Of a stretch of 64,000 nucleotides of DNA, positions 1 through 10,668 are shown one piece after another. Numbering within the stretch: position 1 is the stretch's first letter; the number at the start of each line of letters is the position of its first letter. The translations under genes were made by a program, and so were the position numbers. The notes under the pieces were generated by a model. The model was given only the letters and a program-made list of their open reading frames with translations, was not told the origin of the DNA and searched no databases. Origin of the DNA: Plantago major (Eukaryota; Streptophyta; Magnoliopsida; Lamiales; Plantaginaceae); the NCBI GenBank assembly GCA_026545765.1, contig CM048840.1:89866877-89930876 (forward strand). The letters are read 5' to 3'.

Positions 1-610
1 TTGGAGGGTGGATTTTATAATTATTTGATGCTAGATACTTTAAAACATTACCTAAATTATTGTATGTACACACACGAATTTATTGGCTGAAGACTCAACT
101 CACTACTTCCTTAATTAGAATTTTATGTAATTACATAATAACAAATAATTCAAGAAAATCATAGAATCGGGCTTGACATTAAAGATGTTAGGTTGTTTCG
201 TTAGTACTGTCGGACGAACTTGAATGAATTCTTAACAATTGAAATTGAAATAATCATAACCTGCTACTTTTTTTGAGATGAATGATACATCCATTCATTA
301 TTCAAAAAGATACTGAGCACAAAAAGTAATGACACTCATCCCATCAATGAAATTAAATATGCGACTAAGCAGGTTCCTGAATCATGACTTAATACTTATC
401 AAAGGAGATTCAAAATAGTATAATATCAACCACCAGTTTAAAGAACATCTAATGAAGTTATAAAATAAATAAACTCGTCGAACTAATCAAGTTTATCTGT
501 TGTGATCAACTCGTCGAATCTTCAGGTAAATCAATTCAACATCCGTAATACACCGTTTACATACGTATATTCGTTTGTAGTGGGTCATAGTTCTTCTCTT
601 ACACTTGATA
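1..610. other. AT-rich host-like DNA without a recognisable gene
   Basis: No ORF of useful length, no LTR ends and no RNA gene are visible on either strand. The segment lies 3' of the minus-strand F-box gene and may hold its 3' untranslated region. A short tandem-like echo ('aactcgtcgaa') occurs around 473-520 but nothing larger repeats. Confidence 0.5.
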
Positions 611-1282
611 CTAACTGGATTGCAGAAATTCTGGATTTTTCAGATTATGTTTAGCGATCTTGCGCCATAATGCAAAGCGACACTGAGCAACGTAAATGAT
701 ACCATCGGTACCATATTTAAGTTTTTGAAGCTGATCAAGTGAGATCTCCCTAACATCTTTATCAGAATCGAATAGCCTTATGAAACAGTAGCCATATGAA
801 GCCTCATGATGTTTGTGTTCAACTGCCAAACACATATAATTGTAAGCCTCTTTTACATTTCCTTTCGTTAAAAACTCGAGCTGCATCACAAACATTGCAA
901 TAGAGTCAACCTTAATTGGAAGAAAAAAAATTGAAATTATTTTGATAGTTTGTTTTTTAGTGTGTTTATCAAAGCTTTTCGATATAAAGCTTCCGGATGG
1001 AATGCATCAGCAAGTGATGTGAGTATAAATTTTGGAACCTCAGTGTCTTCTAGTAGTTGAAACTCCCTAAGAACTTGACAGTCCATAGCCTTCTCATTAA
1101 ACTTAGAGCAGCTGTAATTGAACATACAGTTTATAAAGAATTTTATATAGTTAAATAATATGAAACTTGGTTTGATAGTTGCATATTGACCATTGTCTTG
1201 CTGTAGACCAACTTTACTTGTCCTTCGCTAGTTTCATGAAAATCTGAACCAACATGTCGCGTGGTAGGTCCAGAAGTGACAT
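611..1282 (-). pseudogene. F-box protein, At1g67623-like, probably broken
   Basis: F-box proteins of this plant family are presumed substrate adaptors of SCF ubiquitin ligases. On the minus strand an ATG at 1282 opens a short exon with an F-box start, LPRDMLVQIFMKLAKD. It ends at a GT donor near 1217. A matching acceptor (TTACAG) at 1112-1118 leads in frame into 1111-937, which contains CSKFNEKAMD and HPEALYRKALIN, the latter like the NPEALYR motif of the family. A second block, 895-611, carries the following Sel1-like helical part (KEAYNYMCLAVEHKHHEASYGY). The two blocks are in different frames and I see no GT donor in the last 80 bases of the first block, so a frameshift is likelier than an intron. 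The F-box itself is shorter than the usual 40-45 residues. The whole is much shorter than a typical family member (about 250-300 residues). A functional gene with unusual splicing remains possible. Confidence 0.5.
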
Positions 1283-1370
1283 CGCAATAGATATGTGGCA
1301 TAGGCAAGTGATTATGCTTATTATATAGATAATTTTGGGTGTCATATATTTCCTGCCTAACTAAACCAGT

Positions 1371-2428
1371 GTGTAAAATCCATAAATTTTAATTTTGGAC
1401 CGTCCATTTGAATTTAATTTGGAGATGAGAAATTATTTCGACTTGAGTTGTTTTACGGGATTTTAGTAGCCATTATTTCTATGGATCGAGTAACCGAGAC
1501 GGGCTAGGTGTTTTTTATTAGAATTGGACTTGGACAGGAGTAAGCCCAAGTTTACTTTGTGTTAAAGCTATTTAGGTTTTCCTTCCTTGTTATTTTCCTC
1601 CTACCTCCATTCATCATCCTCACCATGCTTTCTCTCTCGTCTCTCTCTCTGCCTCTTCGTCTTCACCCATTCGCCTCCCACAACTCCACCATCTTGCCAA
1701 GACCGATCTGTTTAGGAGGTATTTAAAACGGAGAAACAGAAGCAAGAAACCTAAGACCGATTTCGCGATTTATTGGACCGATTCATTGATGTTTTGGACT
1801 CTTTCTTGATCGATTGGATGGAGGGTTTGATGGAGATGGATTTTCGAACCCTTGCTTGGATTGGGTTGGAGTAAAATCAAGTATTGAAAACTTTTCGGAT
1901 TTGGAGGGACCTATGTGAATATTTGCAGAAACTTGAAGGACCTGCTTTGGAGAATTTGAGTGGGGGAAGTGGGCTGTTTGTAATTATTTTTGATAAACTG
2001 CGTAACAATCAGTTAAATAGATTCGCCGAGTTGATTTGGTAACAACAAAGTTTGTGGCCAAGTGACAGAAGCTATGGGCTGTCAGGCATGAGGTCCAAGG
2101 TTCGAGTCATGGTTTTCCTTATTTAATTTTACCTTTTATTCCAGCCTATTTTCGACACGTTTAAATTACCGTTTTGCCCTTGTGACCTACTTTTCCCATT
2201 TCGACCTATTAAACCGCAGTAGAGACTAGCGAAGTGTACTAGTGGTGTTTTGGAGGTGACTTTTGGAGATTTGATGTGCGAGCTATCGGAGGATTACTTG
2301 CGGTTACTTAAGTTTGACTTGGATTCGTATCGACATTGAGGTAAGGGGCACTCTTGACACTTTTGCTTCTATTTTTATCGTTATATGTATATGTATGTTT
2401 AAAGAATTGATAAACAACTTATGGTTAT
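1371..2428 (+). repeat. LTR-like noncoding stretch, family uncertain
   Basis: The segment opens with a TGTAA start followed by an AT-rich 'aaattttaattttgga' phrase of the kind that begins many plant chromovirus (Tekay/Del-like) LTRs. It continues through a CT-rich leader-like part (1620-1680), a 'gtatttaaaa' box near 1720, and 'gaggtaaggggcact' near 2338. No second copy lies in the window, so neither LTR status nor ends can be confirmed. No protein-coding signal is present. Confidence 0.3.
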
Positions 2429-2700
2429 TATATCAAGGAATGGGACTTGATATAATAGTCTATTCGAAAAGGATCAAGTATATGTGAAGGTTGTTTATCT
2501 TCTTCTTCTTCTTCCATGCAAAATAATTTTCCATGCAAATGGACTTGATATAAATTTCTCATCTCCAAGTATATCTGAAGGCTGTTTATCATCAAGGAAT
2601 GGGACTTGATATAATAGTCTATTTTTATCTTCTTCTTCTTCTTCTTCTTCTTCTTCTTCTTCTTCTTCTTCTTCTTCTTCTTCTTCTTCTTCTTCTTTTC
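2429..2700. repeat. Local duplication and TTC microsatellite
   Basis: A unit of about 32 bases beginning 'atcaaggaatgggacttga' occurs at 2432-2463 and again at 2591-2622, offset by 159 bases. Both copies are followed by CTT/TTC runs, short at about 2498-2513 and long at 2629-2698. This fits slippage or unequal exchange through the microsatellite. The long run coincides with the point where similarity to the downstream G1 LTR begins. Confidence 0.7.
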
Positions 2701-3306
2701 TTTGTTATTTTCGATTCCTGTCTTTTGATACTATGAGTAGCTAACTTTCTCTTGAAAAGGTGAACCGCCGTAACTCTGTTTTTGTTACTTCTTTATATAC
2801 CGTTATATATTAATGGAATTGTTATTAGACGTAAATCGTGGTTATACAACTCTATACATCCTCTGTGGTGTGATGTTCTATTGAGTGAAACAATAGTTTC
2901 ATTGAACTAAGTAGGGGTATTCGTGCCAACTGCGCCTCCACATAGTAGTATTATGCCCTGCTGTCGTTAGAGGTAATCGCGTAGGATTTTAGCTTGGAAG
3001 TTGGGAGTAGCATAGCAGCGGGAGGTTGGGGATCCTTTACGCCTTCCCACCATCGATTACATCTCATCAAATTAGGGTTGAATGTGATTCAATTAATCTG
3101 TTTGTGATCAATCTGTTTACTTTTCTACATACAATTTATATACGTTATTTGCTTGTTCCTACGCTAAATGTTCGTGGAGAACGACATCCCGAGTCAGCTT
3201 TCTGCTATAAACTGTGGATTTGAATACTTCCGACTTATAAATTTAATCTTGATTGTATTTAGGGATTACAGTTTCTACAACGAAAATCTAAATCTCTAAG
3301 TGCACA
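2629..3306 (+). repeat. G1 5' LTR, partial
   Basis: From the TTC run to 'ctctaagtgcaca' it aligns with 10585-11264 of the 3' LTR. The portion equivalent to the first ~600 bases of the 3' LTR is not present upstream, so only the downstream part is represented. Confidence 0.8.
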
Positions 3307-3314
3307 TCAAAATT

Positions 3315-3332
3315 TTGCGCTGCTGCCGGGTA
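3315..3332 (+). promoter_or_regulatory. G1 primer binding site, tRNA-Asp type
   Basis: 'ttgcgctgctgccgggta' starts eight bases after the LTR terminus and resembles TGGCGCCGTTGCCGGGGA, the complement of the 3' end of plant tRNA-Asp used by Athila and Tat elements. There are several mismatches, as expected for an old copy. Confidence 0.65.
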
Positions 3333-4858
3333 CACTTGACCGCTCAAGCAAGTTTCGATCATCCAAGATAAGTTGAATTCTTTCTTTCGCTTTGCTTTAC
3401 GCATTGCCTTTCAATTAGTACAGCGTAAACCCATATATAATCTGTAGGAATCGATTTCCCCTAGAAAAAATCCAAAAATATTTTCTTTTCAGTATTTGTT
3501 TGTTTACTTTTAGTTATGTCAGGCTAACTTACTTATGTAAGGGTTAGCCGGGATCTTTGATTACTTGGTTTTTACATTATGGAATAATTTTAGCATCTAT
3601 GTTGGTTATGCGATTGTCGTTCATACCTGTGCTGTTTGAGGAAAGATGCATTGGTTATTTATGTTTGTCGTGTGACATGAGTATTCATTGCATTAGATTA
3701 GGAGATGTTAGCCGTGTCTATAAGTTGATATTCTGCCTGAGGTTTGTTGTTGAGCTAGCCACTGGTGACAGCTTTGAGCTAGACGATTGTCTGCTTGGGG
3801 TATCTGTACTGACTTCGCTTTTGTATAAGATATGTGACTTGTGTGACTCTTCAGCCGTAACTATCGCTATCTATTATTCCTTATATAAACTTATTATCAA
3901 AGTGAAGGTTGATTCTTACTTGTTCTCTCTACCTGATTTTAAATCTTCCATTTTCATTGCCATCTGTTTATCTGTTTACGTTAATTAATTAAATAGCCAA
4001 AAAAACACATAATTTTATATTTTTGTTTATTCGAAACATGGATTATCTTTCTCTAGTTTTATCTGTTTATATCTGCGAGAGTTTGTCTGTTAGTCTTTAT
4101 GCAGGGGGAAACACCTTGAGAACCATTGAGAGATGACATCGGCAAACTCGAGAAGAAGGGGAGAGAGCTGAGTCCTGTGTTCGACAAGAAATTTGACAGG
4201 AACTGGGAATGGGTTGATCGACCTAACATCAATCGAAACTCACAAACGAGGATGCGAAAGAAGAACGCTGCTGGAAGGTGGAGATGGGTGGACGGACCTA
4301 ACTTAGACCACATGCATCCATCCTAAAGGTCATCTATGAACAGGGGTTGAGCTATAAAGACCTAAAACAAGCGCTTCTTGGGAGCCAACCCAAGGTCACG
4401 TTTATTATCCGCACTTGCATTCCACTTTTAGTTTTCGTTTTTCTCGATTTCAGCATAAAAAATATTTTAGAAAAAACTTTTCAAATCTTTTTGAAATTTC
4501 ATATTTATTATGTTTGTTTTTTGAAAAATCAAGAAAACAAAAAAGAATCGAAAAAACACAAAAAGTTGCGAAAGTGGGGGGCCGGACAGCAGCCTCACTG
4601 CGGCCGACTGTGGACCGCAGTGAGCTTCCACCAGCCCACTTCCCCTTAGAACTCCCAAAAACATTTTTTTACTTCTTCCCACGTCATTCTTCTTCACAAA
4701 TTCTTCACTTTCTCTATAATTCTGTCATCCACATTGCATTATTAGCTTGCCCATCCATCATCAACATCAAGTAAGTTATCTCTACTCATTATTATCTTCA
4801 TTACATCTTCAATTCAATGTTTATATCATACAACTCTTTGCTTGCACTTTCTTCTAGC
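3333..4858 (+). other. G1 leader and remnants before the LINE
   Basis: No recognisable protein domain. An open frame at 3557-3988 is hydrophobic and low in complexity with no family match I know, so I do not call it a gene. Near 4347-4400 is the 'ttgagctataaagacc ... caagcgcttcttgggagccaaccc' phrase found between the integrase end and env-position ORF of Athila elements. It suggests that leader sequence and the post-integrase region are now close together. A GC-rich patch at 4575-4630 contains 'ctgcggccgactgtggaccgcagtgag', like the GC-rich palindromic patches in the G1 and E LTRs. Confidence 0.5.
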
Positions 4859-6560
4859 TTTTTATTTTTTTTTAAAAGAGCCGAAGCTCAGATTTTATTA
4901 ATAATGAAAAGACAAACACGGGGGAATATAGGAGCCCGTGAATACAAGTAGTTAATAAAGCAAGAAAGTACCGCAACAACATCACAACGATCAAACAACT
5001 AGATCACATGGGACAGCCAAAGGAACCATAGCCGAAACCACACTTACTTAGCTTTCAATCGTAAGAGTCAAAGTCAAAGGTAGAGAAACAGGGGGAGATG
5101 CAATCTTCATGTTCAGAACCAGATGAATACTCACGAGACCCAACAGAGCGAGATCCATAATACATAAAATTTTCTCCACGAGAAGGAGCAGAACCTTCTG
5201 ATTTCCTTCTTCTTTGTTTTAAAATACAAGGTTTGAACTCTGGCACTCCACTATTGTAAGCAACCAACAAAGTCTTGGGATAGATAAAATGTTTTCCAAA
5301 AGAGTCTCCAAACTCATCTTTTTCCAATGTTTCTCCAATAGCCTTGAGAAGTAGTTCATCACTATGTTTGCAAACTCTAAAGTCTCCAGGTTCGTGTTCA
5401 AAGTACTTTCCAAAGCTAAAAGGAAACTCTTCAAACATTGAACTAACCAGATCACTAGTCTCACCAAGATCTCCCGGGTCCGGTTCAAAGAAGTTCTCAA
5501 AAGCAAAAGGATAATCAACGTGATCATCCAATACAGGTTCAATCACCTTCAACACTTTTGAAACTTCCTCAAAGGTAACTTCACTAGCTTGCTCAACAAC
5601 TGATTCCTTACTACCAGTCTGACCAGAGAGGCTAGTAAGAACCGAATCCTTGCTACTAGATAAAGGACTCAAGAAGGAACCACACTTTCCTTTTGGAGAA
5701 CTCAAACAAGAATCTGTTCAATGACCTAACATGCGGCAAAGATCACAAAACAGTGGAACAACATCATAAAAGACTTTGACTTCACATTCAATTCCAAGAT
5801 AAACCAGGTAAAATGAATCCAAGAGGGGTTTAGAAACATCCAGTTTGACAAACACCCGAACTCTTGACATATTAGCAGTAGCATCATCTACTCTAAGAGG
5901 CTTACCCAACAACTTCACAATTTCAAACAATGCGTCAGATTGAAAAAACATAAAGGGAAGGTTTTTCAAAGTGAGTCAAATATGAATTAAAGGAGAAACC
6001 ACATAATAATCAACTAATGGAGACCAAGCCAATGAAGTCATATAGCAATCAGCTATAAACAAGGCACCTTTCAACCTCAGGAAATTATAATCTTCTTCCA
6101 ACAGAAGTCTCAAGCACAACAGACCAGCATCAATAAAACTGGCATTGAAACTACCTTTCAACTTCAAAGCTTTAAAAGCAGGGGCAACCATAGCGATGTT
6201 AGGAACAAAAGAAGCAAATTTACCGATGAGAGTAAAGGCAAAAGGAGCTGCTAAAGCAGTCACTTCTTCTATGTTGAAATGAACCAATGATTTTCCGACT
6301 ACTTTTAGCTTCGACTACTTTCCGAACACTTGAGACGCCAACACCATCAAAAAATGATAAGGAATGATCCTTTGGCGGCCTTTTCGGGACCACTCGATCA
6401 GGATAAAAAAATCATCCCAGTTGAAGAGGGCAGAATCCGAGGGCCGGGCCCTGAAACCACCCCAGGGGCTAAGACAACCATACCAGAAAGCTTACAAGGC
6501 CAGAGTCATGAAAATGATGGAGTAGGATAAACAACCGAACAGACACGAGACGAGGAGACC
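4859..6560 (-). mobile_element. LINE (L1-type) copy with ORF1 only
   Basis: Read on the minus strand, this ends in an A-rich tail (poly-T at 4859-4873 on the plus strand) preceded by 'aataaaatctgagcttcggctc', a common plant LINE 3' end. Upstream is an ORF1 of the DUF4283 type. It starts near 6300 with a VHFNIEEVTALAAPFAFTLIG block (6287-5976), continues with GKPLRVDDATANMSRVRVFV (5969-5718), and ends in a zinc-knuckle half, CDLCRMLGH. A Ser/Glu-rich tail follows (5705-5055). The three blocks lie in different frames, so the copy is frameshifted at least twice. ORF2 (endonuclease and reverse transcriptase) is absent: the 3' tail follows ORF1 within about 200 bases. No target-site duplication could be found by eye, so the 5' end is approximate. 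Confidence 0.7.
5055..6300 (-). pseudogene. LINE ORF1 (DUF4283 and zinc knuckle), degraded
   Basis: ORF1 of plant L1-type LINEs encodes an RNA-binding chaperone needed for target-primed reverse transcription. The DUF4283 core is clear from its KLKGSFNASFIDAG and LRLKGALFIADCYM strings and the following GKPLRVD motif. One CCHC half-knuckle (CDLCRMLGH) closes the domain. The C-terminal 216-codon block (5705-5055) is acidic and serine-rich, as ORF1 tails often are. Frame changes occur around 5975 and 5712, and the N-terminal part upstream of 6300 is also out of frame, so no intact protein is made from this copy. Confidence 0.7.
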
Positions 6561-6654
6561 TCATTTGATTGATTTGTTGATGCTTGAGATATGTGGATAC
6601 ATGCTTACTTTTAGTATTCACTACATTAACACTTGCTTGTTGGAGATTTGACAA

Positions 6655-6960
6655 ATCGTTTGAGAATTTGAAGTTTTTTGTTCTTGCCTACCAAGTGTTC
6701 GATCAAATGTCTCAATAGAACAAAATCCTTTGTCGACCCCTTTCTCCCTCAATTACTTGCTCAAATGGTCTTAACTTGTTGAAGTATGCTTAGAAAACAT
6801 GTTTGCATCGTCATATTCTCAAAGGATGGAGTCTACATTGCAATTTTCCTTTCAACTTGATGCATGACACAATTTGAAAACTTGAGTTACATGCCTAGTT
6901 CTTGCATTATCTTGAAGTGGCTATTGATCTTATTACAAGCTATAATCTTGCATACGCATT
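6655..6960 (+). other. G1 internal, noncoding
   Basis: AT-rich sequence between the LINE and the env-position ORF with no coding signal. It ends in a polypurine-like motif 'ggtttgggggagg' (6974-6986). Confidence 0.5.
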
Positions 6961-8141
6961 GTGCCGCACATTAGGTTTGGGGGAGGAGAAACCCCATTGG
7001 ATTTGCATGTAAGCTTTAGAATTGATTTAACTCCAAACATGCTATCTCATACACATTTTGGCCTAGGTACTATGGGAAGAACCAAAGGAGGAAAGGATGT
7101 AGGTGAACCAAGCACTAAGAGAATAAAGAAAGGAAAGAAAGTGGCGTCGGCGACCCTTTCAAGCAAGGCTCGGAGTTGGCTATTGGTTAATAGCGACCGA
7201 GGAGTAATTCCCGAGAGAAACATAGAGATTGGATGGGGAATCAAACCTTCCCTGAATTGGATACATGACGTTTTGAATCTCTATGTTTGGGAACCTTCAC
7301 TTCCATCCTCCAAGGGTACGACATAGAGATAGTCCGGGAGTTCTATGCGGAATAATTCCAACTGAAAATTAAAAAGCCGGAGGATACACTTCTAGATCAT
7401 CCCATCACCATACGAGGGGTACAGTTCATGTTTGGGCTGAGAGCTATCAATGATTTCTTCAACATCCCCAAGGAGCACATTCATGGAGAATACAAGGAAC
7501 CAGCATATCACGAGTTGAAGTACAGAGGCATCCTACTAAACATCCCAAGGGTATTACTCGGAGAAAGATTTAGAGAGGATGCAGTGGGATTATCCATCCC
7601 AAGGGCTATGCTCAACGAAAGAGCAAGGTTGTGGATGCACTTTGTAGAGACCAACTTGAAGCCAACCCTACACCACGAAGGGCTCAAAGATGACGTAGCC
7701 ACACTTGACTACACAATTATGGAGGGTCACTACATTGATGTTGGAAGAACCATCATGAAGGAAACGCAATTGGTGAAGGGGAACAAAAGAAGGAACCTGC
7801 CATTCCCCGATCTTACCACCGCGATATGTAAGAAGAATGGGGTTCCTACTAGTGAGTCAGGATTCGCTCGGCTCATAGAACCTTTTGATGAAGACAGTAC
7901 CATCCACCTCCTTGAGATGCATGAGAAGGCTGCCAAAGCCGAACTTAGAAGAAGAGGTGTAGCGGATCCGTCGCAAGGAGCTTTTAACATGAATTCGTTC
8001 AATGAATTTGTGAACAACTATCAGATGGGGAGTCAAGGGAGTGCGCGAAGGCGAGATGAAATGAACGAAATGGGCTGGAGGTCGGAGTGGAACAATCATG
8101 TTACCTACCTACACAGCTACGAGCAAATCTCTTTCCAATAG
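6961..8141 (+). pseudogene. G1 env-position ORF (putative plant transposon protein domain)
   Basis: Starts near 7071 with MGRTKGGKDVGEP and a Lys-rich stretch, then a domain that includes RAMLNERARLWMHFVETNL, an IDVGRTIM block and LPFPDLTTAICKKNGVP. This pattern (W..FV..NL, then a G-IDVG-I block, then LPFP-LIT-LC-GVP) is the domain annotated in many plants as 'putative plant transposon protein', found in the env position of Athila-type Gypsy elements. Its function is unknown. No signal peptide or clear transmembrane segment is visible. The region is broken in a small number of places. A Lys/Glu/Arg-rich tail and a Pro-rich stretch (8150-8290) follow. Confidence 0.65.
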
Positions 8142-9126
8142 GAGAACATTGACGGGTTTGGTCAGTTTAAGTATCCACCTTATTTCCCACCACCGCAGCT
8201 CCATCCACCTCCCGAGGTCGATCCATCGCTGTACTACCAAGGCTATCAAGGACTTTATCCTCTACCGCCTCCTGAAGGATCTTCGTCCTAAACCACCATC
8301 TGGATTGGAAGAAACAACACCGGGAGGGGAATATCTTTTCTTTTTCTCTTTACTTTCATAGTTTCTCTATCTGCTTTTGACTAGGTTTGGGGGAGGAATT
8401 TGACTATTACTTGCTCGGTCTGTAATAACTTTAAACACTCGCACTTAGTAGTTTGCATTTTAATTTATGTTTATTTGTTACGTCTAAGGTCTTTTACTTT
8501 TTGAAAAAAGTTTTGATCTGTGGGAGAGTACTGAGTGTGAACAATGACTAAGATGAGGGGCTGTGGATTTGTTTTTATGCTTCGCTGCTTGCTGAATATA
8601 TGCTCGACCAAACTCAACCCATGCTACTTTAATGAGTGAGTTTACTTGCTACTCTAACTGAAGTCCTGTGTGCAACCGTGTGAACACTGCTACCCTTGAG
8701 TCTTTATTTGTCAGCAGCATGAATATGATTAGTAGTATTCACCTTTCCGAAATCCTTTTCTTTACCTTTCGCTAACCTTGCTGAAAGCTTTTTTAAGCCC
8801 TTATGAAACTCTACCATATATCCTACACATGATTTACTTAAGCGGTGAGAGCAACATATCACTAAGCTTGAACGAAGAAACAAAGCAACGAGTTCCAAAA
8901 AATGGAGGAGAATCATGTTTTGATCATGATCAAGAATTGGTTTGGGGGAAAGTAGAGAAGAAAACCTTAACACTAGTTCGAGAAATTGGTTTGGGGGAGA
9001 AGTGGAAGATGAACATCATCGAACGGTAACCTTGTTGGCCCGACTGTTATATTACCGGTGCAAAAAATCACTAGCTCTTGCTCCATAAAAAATAGAAAGG
9101 AAAGTACCGAAAAAAGCAATGGTACA

Positions 9127-9300
9127 AAAGTCTCGGAGTGGATCTGTGGTCCTCGTGATCACCGTTTTCATATTGGGCATGTTACAGATATTACCCACAT
9201 ACCGGCGTGGCCCTAAAAGCTACATGTCCATGAGGGTTGATGGCATGTATACCAAACCAGCACGCACAAAAGTGCGGAATTCGGTAAAACAGACACTACC
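9127..9300 (+). repeat. Noncoding block shared with element E
   Basis: Matches the reverse complement of 45417-45595 in element E. Shared strings include 'gtataccaaac', 'cacaaaagtgcgga' and 'cggtaaaacagacac', with the same order and spacing. Neither element has a plausible protein here, so this is a conserved noncoding segment of the Athila-type 3' region. Confidence 0.75.
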
Positions 9301-9958
9301 AAAAAATGTAGAGACTAAAAGAGCCCAATCATAGCCAACCAAAAACGTACGAGTCAGTAAAACGAATGCAAAAAATATTATGTCAGATGAAAAAAGAAAA
9401 AGAAAAAGAAAAAAGAAAAATAAAGGAGCAAGTAGTCTATCTGTGAAGCAACCGACGAAGTAGTTACGATGATAAAGGAGAAGTTGAAGATTTGTCATTG
9501 AGAGAGGACGAAGTCGAAGGAAGGAACTCGGTGTCCGAAAGGATATGTCCTCCTGATATACCCTTTGTTCTGCTTTACTTATCTTTTAATGATGCTTAGC
9601 CATACACTCTTCTATATTATCCTACCTATTTCACTTACCAAGCCAACCTGACTACTACTTTGATTTGTGCCTTGACTTTTGGGAGTAGGATTGCATAACG
9701 TTACAGTGAGGTAATGATTTTGAAGTACACCTAGAAGGACATTGGGTTACACTTGTAACCACTGGCTGTAGCGAGTGATACTTACTTGTTACTTGTTTGT
9801 TGTGGAGTCATAAAGTTGGAGTTGAAACAAAGCGAGTGAGTAGAGTTTGAAACCCTAGAAACTGGCTGCTTGTCTATGTGGTGGTTTATGCTTGTTGCTC
9901 ATTTCATGGTCACTTCTTGATTATCGTTACTGCCTTGCTCAAGGATGAGCATGAAACT

Positions 9959-9970
9959 GGTTTGGGGGTG
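9959..9970 (+). promoter_or_regulatory. G1 polypurine tract
   Basis: 'ggtttgggggtg' directly precedes the TGATGTGACA start of the 3' LTR, the position of the plus-strand primer in LTR retroelements. Confidence 0.75.
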
Positions 9971-10507
9971 TGATGTGACAATGAAATGTGCGATATAGCA
10001 TGCTTTTAGACCCTCATTTTTTTACTTAGATTCAATATTTGTATCGTTTTATGGTCAATTACCAACTTCGTGTGCATTTAGTAGGTCATGATCGCATTAT
10101 TGAGGAATTGCACGATTTCAGGCGCGAAAACGATATCATTGTGCGAAATCGAGAAAGTTAAGCGAATACGCCGGATTGGCCGTTGCACGGAGTTCGAGGA
10201 GACAAAACATGTCATGCGACCAACCAATGCGAAGATAATTGAAGATGCAACAAAATTGTTGAAGACCACTTTTCGAGGAAATGAAGTTACGAAGCCCGAA
10301 ATCGAATAACGAAGAAAATAGATTCAAATCTGCAGAAATCGAAGATGGCGACCCCCACGGGACCGCAAAAGGCCTCTCTGCGGTCCATAGGTGACCGCAA
10401 TCATGGGTCTGACTTCTTCCAGGCTTTTTTCCTGGCCTGTCAGGCTAGAGCCCACCTTCCTAAACCTTTCTTAATGATCAATGGCGGTCAGAGCTCGGAT
10501 TTTCAAG

Positions 10508-10515
10508 TATAAATA
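10508..10515 (+). promoter_or_regulatory. TATA box of the G1 3' LTR
   Basis: TATAAATA about 80 bases upstream of the CTC microsatellite. It lies where a U3 promoter would sit in a 1.3-kb LTR. Confidence 0.55.
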
Positions 10516-10584
10516 AGACCTCAGGGGTCTCATAATTCTACACCGCTGGCCGTCAGGCACCTAGAAGGGGGAAACCCTAGAAGT

Positions 10585-10668
10585 AGCTTCTCCTCCTCCT
10601 CCTCCTCCTCCTCCTTCTTCTTCTGCTCCTTCTGCTCCTCCTCCTCCTCCTCCTTCTTCTATTCATTG
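10585..10668. repeat. CTC/CTT microsatellite in the G1 3' LTR
   Basis: Runs of CTC interleaved with CTT and 'ctgctcctt'. The matching place in the 5' LTR (2629-2698) is a pure TTC run, so this site has evolved by slippage independently in the two LTRs. Confidence 0.85.

Larger units (their letters stand above)
8142..9970 (+). other. G1 3' noncoding region with repeated polypurine motifs
   Basis: Long noncoding tract between the env-position ORF and the 3' LTR. 'Ggtttggggg' motifs occur at 8384-8396, 8939-8950, 8988-9000 and, next to the LTR, 9959-9970. Only the last is placed to prime plus-strand synthesis. A block at about 9127-9300 is clearly similar to a block in element E (see separate entry). 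'ttgctcaaggatgagca' near 9934-9950 is the usual pre-polypurine phrase of this lineage. Confidence 0.6.

Noticed and set aside
3557-3988. 143-codon hydrophobic open frame in G1
   Set aside because: No recognisable family, atypical composition for a gene, and it lies in degraded element sequence.
6330-6530. Plus-strand open frame MRRQHHQKMIRND...
   Set aside because: It is antisense to the LINE ORF1 region, which has real domain similarity.
10088-10309. Open frame in the G1 3' LTR
   Set aside because: It lies wholly within LTR sequence and resembles no known protein.
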